The translations under genes were made by a program, and so were the position numbers. From contig JAFRTG010000021.1 of NCBI GenBank assembly GCA_017427265.1, forward strand, positions 310,001 through 374,000: a stretch of DNA of 64,000 nucleotides, given 5' to 3'. A model generated the notes under the pieces. It did not search any database and was not told the origin of the DNA. It saw only the letters and a list, made by a program, of their open reading frames with translations. Of this stretch, positions 49,599 to 58,374 are shown piece by piece; position 1 is the stretch's first letter; each line of letters begins with the position of its first letter. Source of the DNA: Oscillospiraceae bacterium (lineage in GTDB: Bacteria; Bacillota; Clostridia; Oscillospirales; Ruminococcaceae).

Positions 49599-52217
49599 TT
49601 ACGCCTTCCAGCTTTCGATGGATTCGAGCACCTTGGCGAGCTTTTCCTTTGCCTTGGCGAGCTTTTCGCGCTCATTCTGAATCAGCTGTGCGGGCGCCTT
49701 TTCGCAGAAGCCCGGGTTGTTCAGCTTGTTCTGAATGATCTCGATATCCTTCCACGCCTTGGTTTCTTCCTTGGCGAGGCGGGCGAGCTCCTTCTCCTTA
49801 TCGACGAGCTGCTCCATCGGAATGAAGATTCTTGCGCAGTCGGTCACGGCGGTCAGCGCGTTCTTGAACTTGTAATCCTGACCGAATTCCAGCTCGGAGG
49901 CACCGACCATATTCTCGAAGAAGATGCTGTTTGCAGAGAACAAATCGACATCCAGCGTTTCAAAATAGAGCTTTGCCTTGACGGAGTTCGGAACATTGAG
50001 CTCGGTGCGGCTCATGCGGACGGCCTTGATCGCGGCAATGACCTTGTCGAAGCCGTTTGCATCTGCGCTGAAATCAAGCGCTTCCTGATAAACCGGATAA
50101 TCCTCCAGAATAATCATGCTTTCGCCGTCGGTCAGCACCTGCCAGATCTCCTCGGTGATGAACGGCATGAACGGATGCAGCAGCTTCAGCATACCGCGCA
50201 GCACCCAGACCAGAACCTGCTCCGCATCGGCCTTGGACTGTCCGCCCGCGCGCATTCTCGGCTTGGTCAGCTCGATATACCAGTCGCAGTAGACATCCCA
50301 GATGAAGTCATAGAGCTTTGTGGACGCAACGCCGAGCTCGAAGTGATCGAGGTTCTCGTTGACATCCTTTGCCAGCTGATTGAAGCGGGAGATGACCCAC
50401 TTGTCCTCCATGCGGAGATCCGCCGGCAGACCCTTGAAGCGGAAATCGTTCGGCAGGTTCATCATGACAAAGCGGGAAGCATTCCACAGCTTGTTTGCGA
50501 AGTTTCTGGCAGCCTTGACCTTGTCGTCGGTGAAGCGCATGTCGTTTCCGGGAGAGTTGCCGGTTGCGAGCATAAAGCGCAGTGCGTCGGCGCCGTACTG
50601 GTCAATGATTTCGAGCGGGTCGATGCCGTTGCCGAGCGACTTGGACATCTTTCTGCCCTGTGCATCGCGGACGAGACCGTGAATCAGCACATGCTTGAAC
50701 GGCACTTCATCCATGTTTTCCATTGCGGCCACGATCATTCTGGAAACCCAGAACGTGATGATATCATAGCCGGTAACGAGCGTATCGGTCGGATAGAAAT
50801 ACTGCAGATCATCGGTTTTCTCCGGCCAGCCGAGCGTCGAGAACGGCCACAGGGCAGAGGAGAACCAGGTATCGAGCGAGTCGGGATCCTGCCGCATCGG
50901 CTTGCCGCACTTCGGGCAGACCGCGCTGCTTTCCTTGGTCACGACGAGCTCGCCGCAGTCATCGCAGTAGAAGGCAGGAATCTGGTGACCCCACCACAGC
51001 TGACGGGAGATGCACCAGTCGCGGATATCTTCCATCCAGTTGAAATAGAGCTTGTCGAAGCGCTCCGGCACGAACTTGATGCGGCCGTCGCGCACAGCCT
51101 CGATGGCCGGCTTTGCGAGCTCGTCCATCTTGACGAACCACTGCAGAGAGACACGCGGTTCAACGGTCGTGCCGCAGCGGTAGCAGGTGCCGACATTGTG
51201 GACATGCGGCTCGACCTTGACGAGGAAGCCGCCCTCCTTGAGATCCTCAAGGATAGCCTTTCTGGCCTCGTAGCGGTCCATGCCTGCGTATTTCGGATAG
51301 TCGTCGGTGATCTTTGCGTCCTCGGTCATGACGTTGAGCACCGGCAGATTATGGCGCTGACCGACCATAAAGTCGTTGGGGTCATGTGCCGGGGTAATCT
51401 TCACGACGCCGGTACCGAAGTCCATATCGACGTAGCTGTCTGCGACGATCGGGATTTCTCTGTTCACGAGCGGGAGGATAACAGTCTTGCCGATGACATT
51501 CTGATAGCGGATGTCCTTCGGGTTGACGGCGATCGCGGTATCGCCGAGCAGGGTCTCCGGACGGGTTGTTGCAAGGAACATATAGCCGGAGCCGTCTGCG
51601 AACGGATAACGCAGATGCCAGAAGCTGCCTTCCTGTTCCTCATAGCTGACCTCCGCATTGGAGATCGAGGTCAGGCAGTGCGGACACCAGTTGATGATGC
51701 GCTCACCGCGGTAGATATAGCCTTTTTCATAGTAATTGACGAAAACGTCCTTGACCGCTTCCGAGCAGCCTTCGTCCATTGTGAAGCGCTCGCGCTCCCA
51801 GTCGCAGGAGGAACCGAGCTTCATCAGCTGCTGGTCGATGCGGCCTGCATACTGCTCCTTCCACTTCCAAGCGCGCTCCATGAAGCCGTCGCGGCCGAGG
51901 TCGTCCTTGGTCAGACCTTCCTTGCGCAGCGCCTCCACGATCTTTGCCTCGGTTGCGATGGCAGCGTGGTCGGTGCCGGGGAGCCACAGCGTCGAAAAGC
52001 CGCTCATGCGCTTCCAGCGGACCAGGATGTCCTGCAGGGTTTCATCCAGTGCGTGACCCATGTGCAGCTGTCCCGTGACGTTGGGGGGCGGAATCACGAT
52101 GGTGTAGGGGATCTTTTTGGGGTCGGTTTCCGCATGGAAGCAGCGCTTTTTCATCCACTGCTGATAGATGCGGTCCTCAAAGGTACTGGGGTCATAGTTT
52201 TTTGCGAGTTCCTTCAA
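49599..52217 (-). CDS. valS: Valyl-tRNA synthetase
   Basis: 872 residues from a TTG start at 52217, with AAAGGAG nine bases before. A class I synthetase that charges tRNA-Val and edits threonine. HIGH box PNVTGQLHMGHALDE (near residue 46), the editing domain with GTGVVKITPAHDPND, KMSKS loop GRKMSKSLGNGIDP (near 515), a zinc-like CDDC...CPKC pair in the insertion, and a C-terminal coiled coil (KEKELARLAKEETKAWKD). Length matches the bacterial family. Regulated by the T-box leader upstream. Confidence 0.97.
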   Translation of the reverse strand: MKELAKNYDPSTFEDRIYQQWMKKRCFHAETDPKKIPYTIVIPPPNVTGQLHMGHALDETLQDILVRWKRMSGFSTLWLPGTDHAAIATEAKIVEALRKEGLTKDDLGRDGFMERAWKWKEQYAGRIDQQLMKLGSSCDWERERFTMDEGCSEAVKDVFVNYYEKGYIYRGERIINWCPHCLTSISNAEVSYEEQEGSFWHLRYPFADGSGYMFLATTRPETLLGDTAIAVNPKDIRYQNVIGKTVILPLVNREIPIVADSYVDMDFGTGVVKITPAHDPNDFMVGQRHNLPVLNVMTEDAKITDDYPKYAGMDRYEARKAILEDLKEGGFLVKVEPHVHNVGTCYRCGTTVEPRVSLQWFVKMDELAKPAIEAVRDGRIKFVPERFDKLYFNWMEDIRDWCISRQLWWGHQIPAFYCDDCGELVVTKESSAVCPKCGKPMRQDPDSLDTWFSSALWPFSTLGWPEKTDDLQYFYPTDTLVTGYDIITFWVSRMIVAAMENMDEVPFKHVLIHGLVRDAQGRKMSKSLGNGIDPLEIIDQYGADALRFMLATGNSPGNDMRFTDDKVKAARNFANKLWNASRFVMMNLPNDFRFKGLPADLRMEDKWVISRFNQLAKDVNENLDHFELGVASTKLYDFIWDVYCDWYIELTKPRMRAGGQSKADAEQVLVWVLRGMLKLLHPFMPFITEEIWQVLTDGESMIILEDYPVYQEALDFSADANGFDKVIAAIKAVRMSRTELNVPNSVKAKLYFETLDVDLFSANSIFFENMVGASELEFGQDYKFKNALTAVTDCARIFIPMEQLVDKEKELARLAKEETKAWKDIEIIQNKLNNPGFCEKAPAQLIQNEREKLAKAKEKLAKVLESIESWKA

Positions 52218-52239
52218 AGTAATCAGCTCCTTTTGATTG

Positions 52240-52580
52240 TTCGCGTCTCGGGCAAATAAAAACGCCCTGAACGCATTTCGGTTACGTTCAGGGCGAATGA
52301 ATCAGAATTCAATCCGCGGTACCACCTGAATTCGGCTGCTTCGGCAATCCGGAACAGACCGCACTCTTTCGGCAGCGTATATCCTGACGGATACGGTACT
52401 GCCTGTCCGGTGACGGCGGACGACCCGTCAGACAGTTTTCCGTTGCCGGCTTTTCCGTCTGCTGCTCGGAACGCGACTTCGATACCGCAGCGGGAACACT
52501 CACACCGACCGTGTCCTCTCTGAACCGCTGTAGGGCATTTACTACTCGTTCGTCATGGCATTTGTGATAGATAAACTTAT
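52240..52580 (-). promoter_or_regulatory. T-box riboswitch leader of valS
   Basis: The leader of about 340 bases has the T-box features in order. GACGAACGAGTAGTAA (the AGTA-box start of Stem I) is followed by a GAGAGG/GGTCGGTGTGAG distal region. A candidate specifier GTC follows GAA at about 52477-52475. The T-box sequence AGGTGGTACCGCGG is at 52327-52314. Last is a terminator stem CGCCCTGAACG/CGTTCAGGGCG (52295-52263) with TTTTTATT. Uncharged tRNA-Val should pair with both the specifier and the T-box and stop termination. The exact specifier codon is less certain than the T-box itself. Confidence 0.93.
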
Positions 52581-52607
52581 TATAGCAGGGTTTTGGCAAA
52601 TCGTCAA
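52579..52607 (-). promoter_or_regulatory. Promoter of the valS T-box operon
   Basis: Minus-strand TTGACG (52607-52602), 17 bases, TATAAT (52584-52579), immediately before the T-box leader. Confidence 0.88.
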
Positions 52608-52728
52608 GGGCTTCTGACATTTTTGGCAGTTTGCATAATTTATCAGTCAAAGTAAAACAGTTCCTCGAATTTCATGTCCGTTGCGATGCAGAAAATCCGC
52701 GCATCATCCGTTCTGCGTTCCGTCCCTG

Positions 52729-52757
52729 TTGACAAAATCCGCAGTTTGTGGTACGAT
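52729..52757 (+). promoter_or_regulatory. Promoter of the 58-residue membrane peptide gene
   Basis: TTGACA (52729-52734), 17 bases, TACGAT (52752-52757), then an AAAGGAGG ribosome site before the ATG at 52795. Confidence 0.75.
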
Positions 52758-52794
52758 ATAGGAAATACGTTTCAGTTCAAAAGGAGGCATTATC

Positions 52795-52971
52795 ATGGCA
52801 TTCCAAATGATTCCGGCGGCGCTTCCGCTCGGCGACGACACACCGATCCTGCTTTACGTCATACTCGGACTGGTTGCGCTCGGACTTGTGGTCACATCTG
52901 TGATCATGAGCAAGAAATCGAAGGAACAGAATTCCGGCAAGGATTCCTCTGACCGCCGCGGCAAGGAATAA
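52795..52971 (+). CDS. Small membrane peptide resembling a free cell-wall sorting tail
   Basis: A 58-residue ORF with its own promoter, a strong AAAGGAGG site nine bases before the ATG, and a terminator. The sequence is an N-terminal polar MAFQMIPAALPLGDDTP, a hydrophobic helix (about 18-38, ILLYVILGLVALGLVV) and a basic tail (MSKKSKEQNSGKDS). The order LP-x-GDD, hydrophobic span, then basic cluster is the layout of LPXTG-type cell-wall sorting signals, but no Thr-Gly site and no surface domain are present. It might instead be a regulatory or toxin-like membrane peptide. Function unknown. Confidence 0.72.
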   Translation: MAFQMIPAALPLGDDTPILLYVILGLVALGLVVTSVIMSKKSKEQNSGKDSSDRRGKE

Positions 52972-53041
52972 GCAGAAAAAGGTAGATGATCTGTGATGCG
53001 GGCTTTGCCTTCAGACATCCGCCGGGGAGATATCCCTGTTC

Positions 53042-53113
53042 TCAATTCATCGGAGATACCTCATAATCAACAGATTAAGGCGCTGATTTTCGCAATCAGC
53101 GCCTTTTTCTTTT
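53042..53113. repeat. Short repeated element plus terminator, copy 1
   Basis: CATCGGAGATACCTC (53048-53062), 14 bases, then the terminator hairpin AAGGCGCTGATT/AATCAGCGCCTT (53077-53105) with TTTTTCTTTT. The same 15-mer and spacing recur at 56908. It ends the small peptide gene on the plus strand; the hairpin can also act on the converging htrA-like gene. Confidence 0.75.
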
Positions 53114-53139
53114 GGATTCATTCCAAAGGGGCAGTGTCC

Positions 53140-54633
53140 TTAATAGTCGCCGGACTGATCTTCGAGCAGCGTGAATTCGATATCGAAGTGCTCAACGGTG
53201 CCGTCGTCAAGGATTCTGGCACACGCGCATTTGACGGAGTCGCCGCCCTTGAGGCCTTCGATTGCGGCATTGATGCTGTCATAATCCTTGACTTCCTTGC
53301 CGTTCATTTTGAGAATCCAGTCGCCGTCCTTCATTGCGGTGTTTTTGAGGTCGGAGTCGTCCGCGATTGTGACCACCAGAACGCCGTGACCTTCCAGCTC
53401 CTTCGGGAATTTTCTGTCCTTGTTGTCCTCGTCCGACTTCCAGCTCTGCATGGCGTTGACGTTATCAAGGAACTGAATGCCGATGCGGACTCTGCCGCTG
53501 ACATAGCCTTTCTCCATCAGCTCCTGAATGATCGGCATGGCCTGATTGATCGTGATTGCAAAGCCGAGACCTTCGTAATAGCCGCCCGTGATGATGCTGC
53601 TCGCGTACTTCGACGAGGTAATGCCGATGACCTGCCCGTACATATTGACGAGCGCGCCGCCGGAATTTCCGGGGCTGATCGCGGCGTCTGTCTGAATGCA
53701 GTCCATCTCGAAGTTCGTGGATTTTGCGCGCACCTTCCGGTTCATGCCGGAAATGATGCCGGTTGTGATGGAACCGCTCAGGCCTGCCGGATTGCCCAGC
53801 GCACAGACCTCCTCGCCCAGATTCACGTTGTCGGAATTGCCGAGTACAGCGGGCTTCAGACCGTGCGCGGAGATTTTCAGCACGGCAAGGTCGGTTTTGG
53901 TATCGTGTCCCACAAGCACAGCATCATACTGCGAATCGCCCTGCTTGTCGCCGAACAGCTTGACGGAATAGCCGGTCGTGTTCTCCACGACATGTGCATT
54001 GGTCGCAATATAGCCGTCCTCGGAGAGGATGATGCCGGAGCCTGCGCCGGCCATTTCGCCGTCAGAATAGGTATAGATTTCAACAATGCTCGGCATGACT
54101 GCTTTCGCAATGCCCGCAAAGGTATATTTTCCGTTTTCATCCGCTTCGGTATCCGGTTCTGACGGACGTCCGTGCTGAACGAGCTCGACGCGGACAATAT
54201 TGCCGGACTGGCTGCCGCCGGACGATGTGCCTGTGCGGATATCCCAGATTATACAGAAAACGGCAAAGCCGATCACCGCAAGCACAAGCAGCGTCAGCAG
54301 CAGATAAAGGAACACATGCCGCACGGGCTTCGGTGCAGCTGCAGCCGCAGCGCTTTCCGCAAACAGCTCGTCTGATTCCGGCGGAACCGGTCTCGGCGGC
54401 GGCGGAACCGAACCGAACGGATCTGCAGGCGTCTGCTCAGCAAAAAGGTCTGCAAGCGGCGGTGCCGGTCTGCCGGGCACGGCGGGCACCGGCTGCTCCT
54501 CCGGAAGCGTATCCTCCCGGATGACGGGTTCTTCCGGAAGCGGCTCTGCAGGATGTGCAGGCGGCAGCTCTCCGGCTTCACTGCGCGGCTGATAGCGTTC
54601 TCCGAGCAATGCCTTCAGTTCTTCCTCTGTCAT
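53140..54633 (-). CDS. htrA: HtrA-like serine protease with PDZ domain
   Basis: 497 residues. A Pro/Glu-rich cytoplasmic N-terminus (about 1-100) leads to one transmembrane helix (about 104-127). The extracytoplasmic trypsin-like domain has the catalytic triad: His in YIATNAHVVEN (near 211), Asp in DTKTDLAVLK (near 247), Ser in SPGNSGGALVNMYG (near 322). A C-terminal PDZ domain (about 385-480) shows LKNTAMKDGDWILKMNG. It degrades misfolded envelope proteins. The start overlaps the kinase gene in ATGA, so it is part of the two-component operon. Confidence 0.94.
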   Translation of the reverse strand: MTEEELKALLGERYQPRSEAGELPPAHPAEPLPEEPVIREDTLPEEQPVPAVPGRPAPPLADLFAEQTPADPFGSVPPPPRPVPPESDELFAESAAAAAAPKPVRHVFLYLLLTLLVLAVIGFAVFCIIWDIRTGTSSGGSQSGNIVRVELVQHGRPSEPDTEADENGKYTFAGIAKAVMPSIVEIYTYSDGEMAGAGSGIILSEDGYIATNAHVVENTTGYSVKLFGDKQGDSQYDAVLVGHDTKTDLAVLKISAHGLKPAVLGNSDNVNLGEEVCALGNPAGLSGSITTGIISGMNRKVRAKSTNFEMDCIQTDAAISPGNSGGALVNMYGQVIGITSSKYASSIITGGYYEGLGFAITINQAMPIIQELMEKGYVSGRVRIGIQFLDNVNAMQSWKSDEDNKDRKFPKELEGHGVLVVTIADDSDLKNTAMKDGDWILKMNGKEVKDYDSINAAIEGLKGGDSVKCACARILDDGTVEHFDIEFTLLEDQSGDY

Positions 54634-56057
54634 CCGTGTCCTCCGTTCTGTTTCTGTTCCTCAATCCGCTGATAGCGCGGCAGATTGACGATAAATTCGG
54701 TATATTCGCCCTTGATGCTCTTCACTGTGACAGTGCCGCTGTGCAGCGCAACAATCCGGCTGACGATGGAAAGCCCCAGTCCGACGCCGGTTGTATCCTT
54801 GCCGCGGGATTCGTCTGTTTTATAAAAACGGTCGAAAATACGCGGAATTTCATCCTCAGTAAGACCCTCGCCGGTATTGCGCAGATGCACATGCACCTGC
54901 TCGTCGTCCGATTCCACGGCGAAAAACAGCGTACCGCCGCGGTTGACGAATTTGATTGCGTTCTCAGTCAGATTATAGAAAATCTGCTGTACAAGATCCT
55001 TGTCCGCGACGGCGCTGGCCTTCGGACATTCCTCCAGCCCTTCGACGAAAAGCTCCTTTGCATTGACCTTGTCCTCAAACAGAAGCAGCGTTTTAATCAG
55101 CAGGTGCGTGATATCCACACGCTCGAAGCGCGGCGCCATCGTGCCCTCCTCAAAGCGGGAGATATTGAGCATGGTGTGCACAAGGCGGGACATGCGGTCA
55201 ACCTCCGAGGAGACAATTTTCAGATAATGCCGTTCCTCCGAATGGGGGATCGTGCCGTCGAGGATGCCGTCCACAAAGCCGCCGATGCTGGTGATCGGCG
55301 TTTTCAGTTCGTGCGAGACATCGGAGATGAACCGTTTGCGGCTGCGTTCGTTCCGGTCGATGAAATCCGCCATGCGGTTCATCGTGGAGGTCAGCTGATC
55401 CATTTCGGGGTCGCCGGTCTGCTGCAGACGGGCAGAGAAATCGCCCTTTGCATAGCTTTCCGCGGCTTTTGTCACCTGAACGACCGGGCTGAGCACACGC
55501 TTGGTGTTCAGATAGAACAGCGTGGAACAGCTGATGCCGGTCAGAATCAGCGTGATGACCATTGCTGCAATCAGCTTGGAGGAGAACACGCTCAGATGAC
55601 CTGCCGGGAAAATCAGCATCAGATAATAGGGCTTGCCGTCGCACTCAAGCCGTTCGACATAGGTTGCGGTGTCCTCGACGAAGTTGCCCATCGGGCCGCC
55701 CATGCGGAAGTAGGGCTCTTCCAGTGCAGCGCGCCGGATGGCCGGGCTGAGCGGAATCTCGTTCAGGTTGTTGTCCGAGCGGGTAATGCAGCTGCCCTCC
55801 ACATCGTACAGATAGCAGTCCACATTGTCCCGCGTGGTATAGACCGTCATTTCATCCTTGACGGCCTTGGGATCGAACGACTGCATTTCCTTGATGCGCC
55901 AGCTGAGGATGCTCGCAGTCCGGGAGAACTGCTCCTCCGCTTCCTTTTCGTGCATATGGTTTGCATAGGTAACGACGATGAGGCCGGTCAGTGAGCACGC
56001 AAACAGCAGTACAATCGTGCACAGATAAAAGATCCGGCTGTAAAGACTGTTCAGCAT
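54630..56057 (-). CDS. Sensor histidine kinase
   Basis: 475 residues. Two transmembrane helices (about 8-30 and 158-182), an extracytoplasmic domain of about 125 residues, a HAMP linker, then the HisKA box SDVSHELKTPITSIGGF (near 245) and an ATPase domain with NLTENAIKF, IFDRFYKTDESRGK and GLGLSIVSRI. PhoR/WalK-like. It lies 3 bases after the regulator and overlaps the protease gene, so an envelope stress circuit is likely (inference). Confidence 0.94.
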   Translation of the reverse strand: MLNSLYSRIFYLCTIVLLFACSLTGLIVVTYANHMHEKEAEEQFSRTASILSWRIKEMQSFDPKAVKDEMTVYTTRDNVDCYLYDVEGSCITRSDNNLNEIPLSPAIRRAALEEPYFRMGGPMGNFVEDTATYVERLECDGKPYYLMLIFPAGHLSVFSSKLIAAMVITLILTGISCSTLFYLNTKRVLSPVVQVTKAAESYAKGDFSARLQQTGDPEMDQLTSTMNRMADFIDRNERSRKRFISDVSHELKTPITSIGGFVDGILDGTIPHSEERHYLKIVSSEVDRMSRLVHTMLNISRFEEGTMAPRFERVDITHLLIKTLLLFEDKVNAKELFVEGLEECPKASAVADKDLVQQIFYNLTENAIKFVNRGGTLFFAVESDDEQVHVHLRNTGEGLTEDEIPRIFDRFYKTDESRGKDTTGVGLGLSIVSRIVALHSGTVTVKSIKGEYTEFIVNLPRYQRIEEQKQNGGHG

Positions 56058-56060
56058 CGG

Positions 56061-56768
56061 TTATTCGGTTTCGTCCGGCACGGCGAATTTATAGCCGACA
56101 CCCCAGACCGTGCGCAGTTCCCATTTATCGGAAACACCCTCAAGTTTTTCGCGCAGACGCTTGATGTGAACGTCGATGGTGCGGGAATCGCCGTAGTATT
56201 CAAAGCCCCAGACCTCATCCAGCAGCTGGTCTCGGGTATAAACATGGTTGGGGTTGGAGGCGAGACAGTAGAGCAGCTCCAGCTCCTTGGGCGGTGTTTC
56301 GATCACCTTTCCGTTGACGCGCAGCACATAGCCGTCCATATCGACGGTCAGCTTGTCATAATCGACTCTGCCGCGGTGTGCGCTCGGCTCCGGAGCAGCG
56401 GTACCGGTTTTGCGCGTCCGTGCGCGGATGCGTGCGAGCAGCTTGGTTTTGTCGATCGGCTTGGTGATATAGTCCTCTGCGCCGAGGTCAAGGCCGAGCG
56501 CTTCGTCATTCGGCTCGGATTTTGCGGTCACAAGAATGACCGGGACATTTGATTTTTTCTGGATCTCGCGCATGACGGTGTAGCCGTTCATACCGGGCAT
56601 CATAACGTCCAGCAGCACCAGATCGGGATGCATGGCGGCAAATTTCGCCAGCGCCTCTTCTCCGTCGTTTGCGATGATCGCAGTATATCCTTCTTTTACG
56701 AGAATTGTACGCAGAACCTCACAGATATTCGGTTCGTCATCCACGATCAGTATTTTTTCCATTGCCAT
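56061..56768 (-). CDS. OmpR/PhoB-family response regulator
   Basis: 235 residues from the ATG at 56768, which has AGGAGG seven bases before. Receiver domain with VDDEPN, phospho-Asp in LVLLDVMMPGMNGYT (near 54) and Lys in YITKPIDKT. Winged-helix domain with ETPPKELELLYCLASNPN and TIDVHIKRLREKLEG. First gene of the regulator-kinase-protease operon. Its promoter is not clear; a TATACT lies at about 56817 on the minus strand, without a good -35. Confidence 0.94.
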   Translation of the reverse strand: MAMEKILIVDDEPNICEVLRTILVKEGYTAIIANDGEEALAKFAAMHPDLVLLDVMMPGMNGYTVMREIQKKSNVPVILVTAKSEPNDEALGLDLGAEDYITKPIDKTKLLARIRARTRKTGTAAPEPSAHRGRVDYDKLTVDMDGYVLRVNGKVIETPPKELELLYCLASNPNHVYTRDQLLDEVWGFEYYGDSRTIDVHIKRLREKLEGVSDKWELRTVWGVGYKFAVPDETE

Positions 56769-56900
56769 GGTCGTTTCCTCCTGTCTGAAAGAAGATATAG
56801 CTATACAACTTATAGTATACAATATTTCAGATTCATTCATATGAACAAATCATGAAAACTGTGTGAATATTTTGAGGTGGAACCGAGACCGTGGCTTGCG

Positions 56901-56970
56901 TTCAATCCATCGGAGATACCTCTGTATCGACAAACAAAGGCGCCGATGCGAAATCGGCGCCTTTTTCTGT
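56901..56970. repeat. Short repeated element plus terminator, copy 2
   Basis: CATCGGAGATACCTC (56908-56922), 13 bases, then hairpin AAAGGCGCCGAT/ATCGGCGCCTTT (56936-56964) with TTTTTCTGTT. Same order as at 53042. It lies between the response regulator start and the end of the metY-like gene. Confidence 0.75.
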
Positions 56971-57026
56971 TCATATTATATTGAGGTTCCGTCTGAAGCC
57001 GTGAACCGCGGAAGGAGATTCCGCTC

Positions 57027-58292
57027 TTACTTCACAGCATCAAAGGCCTGTGCAATATCGGCGATGATATCATCGACATTTTCGAGGCCGACAGAGAGGC
57101 GGATCATACCGGCGTTGATGCCGGCAGCGACGAGCTGCTCATCGGTCAGCTGACGGTGCGTCTCAGAGGCCGGATGCAGCACGCAGGTGCGGATATCCGC
57201 AACGTGCACGACATTGGATGCGAGCTTCAGCGAATCCATCCAGTTCATCGCGGTGGTTCTGCCGCCCTTGATGACGAACGAAATAACACCGCTGCAGCCG
57301 TCCTTCAGATAGGTCTTTGCGCGCTCGTGATACGGGTCGTTTTCGAGTCCCGGATAGCTGACGGATTCGACCTCCGGACGGGTGAGCAGATACTCAGCGA
57401 CCTTCTGTGCGTTGATGCAGTACTGCTTCATGCGGAGTGCAAGCGTCTCAAGGCCAAGGTTGAGGTAAAACGCTGCGGTTGCACTCGGATAGCATCCGAA
57501 ATCGCGCATCAGCTGCATTCTGCACTTAATGATATAAGCCATGCTGCCGAACTCGCTGACATAGCGGACGCCGTGATAGCTCTCATCCGGCTCGGTGAAC
57601 TCCGGGAATTTGCCGTTATCCCACGGGAAGGTGCCGCAGTCCACGATCACACCGCCGCCCTGTACGGCATGGCCGTCCATGTACTTGGTGGTGGAGTGAA
57701 TGACGACGTCTGCGCCGAATTCCTTCGGGCGGCAGAGAATCGGCGTCGGGAAGGTGTTGTCAATGATGAGCGGCAGACCGTTGTCGTGTGCAAAGTCTGC
57801 GAGCTTTTTGATATCAAGAACAGTCAGTGCCGGGTTTGCGAGCGTTTCACCGAATACGCAGCGGGTGTTCGGCTTGATGGCCTTCTGCAGCTCCTCACGG
57901 CTTGCCTCGGAGTCCACAAAGATGCACTCGATGCCGAAGCGCTTGAGCGTCACAGCGAACAGATTGACGGTTCCGCCGTAGATCGTTGCGGTGGAGATGA
58001 AGCTGTCACCTGCACTGCAGACATTGAGAATCGAGAGCAGGCTTGCAGCCTGACCGCTTGTGGTGCACATTGCGCCGACGCCGCCTTCGAGCGCAGCGAT
58101 CTTCTTTTCGACTGCATCGACGGTCGGATTGGCAAAGCGGGAGTAGATCGGCTCGGTCGGCATATCGAACAGCGCCGCGATGTGCGCGGTGGAATCAAAG
58201 GTATAGGTTGTGCTCTGAACGATCGGCACAACGCGCGGATCGCCGTTTCCGGGTGTGTAGCCTGCGTGCAGGCACTGTGTTTCAATTTTCAT
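57027..58292 (-). CDS. metY: O-acetylhomoserine sulfhydrylase / aminocarboxypropyltransferase
   Basis: 421 residues from the ATG at 58292 with CAGGAGG before it. A PLP enzyme that makes homocysteine or cysteine from O-acetylhomoserine (or O-acetylserine) and sulfide. TQCLHAGYTPG at the N-terminus, GQAASLLSILNVCSAGD, and the PLP-lysine segment VIHSTTKYMDGHAVQGGGV (near 205) are characteristic of MetY-type Cys/Met metabolism enzymes; the length of 420-430 fits. No methionine genes or S-box are adjacent. Confidence 0.94.
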   Translation of the reverse strand: MKIETQCLHAGYTPGNGDPRVVPIVQSTTYTFDSTAHIAALFDMPTEPIYSRFANPTVDAVEKKIAALEGGVGAMCTTSGQAASLLSILNVCSAGDSFISTATIYGGTVNLFAVTLKRFGIECIFVDSEASREELQKAIKPNTRCVFGETLANPALTVLDIKKLADFAHDNGLPLIIDNTFPTPILCRPKEFGADVVIHSTTKYMDGHAVQGGGVIVDCGTFPWDNGKFPEFTEPDESYHGVRYVSEFGSMAYIIKCRMQLMRDFGCYPSATAAFYLNLGLETLALRMKQYCINAQKVAEYLLTRPEVESVSYPGLENDPYHERAKTYLKDGCSGVISFVIKGGRTTAMNWMDSLKLASNVVHVADIRTCVLHPASETHRQLTDEQLVAAGINAGMIRLSVGLENVDDIIADIAQAFDAVK

Positions 58293-58345
58293 TGCTGCGT
58301 TCCTCCTGTGGCTTCGCATTGATTTCTGCGTTTGCAGATATACCT

Positions 58346-58374
58346 ATTATAAGATACTTTTCCGGTTCTGTCAA
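58346..58374 (-). promoter_or_regulatory. Consensus promoter of metY
   Basis: Minus-strand TTGACA (58374-58369), 17 bases, TATAAT (58351-58346). Both boxes match consensus; no riboswitch-like leader lies between it and the start. Confidence 0.9.

Noticed and set aside
49584-52259. 891-codon open frame antisense to valS
   Set aside because: It mirrors valS in a high-GC region, has no family motifs or ribosome site, and valS is unambiguous.
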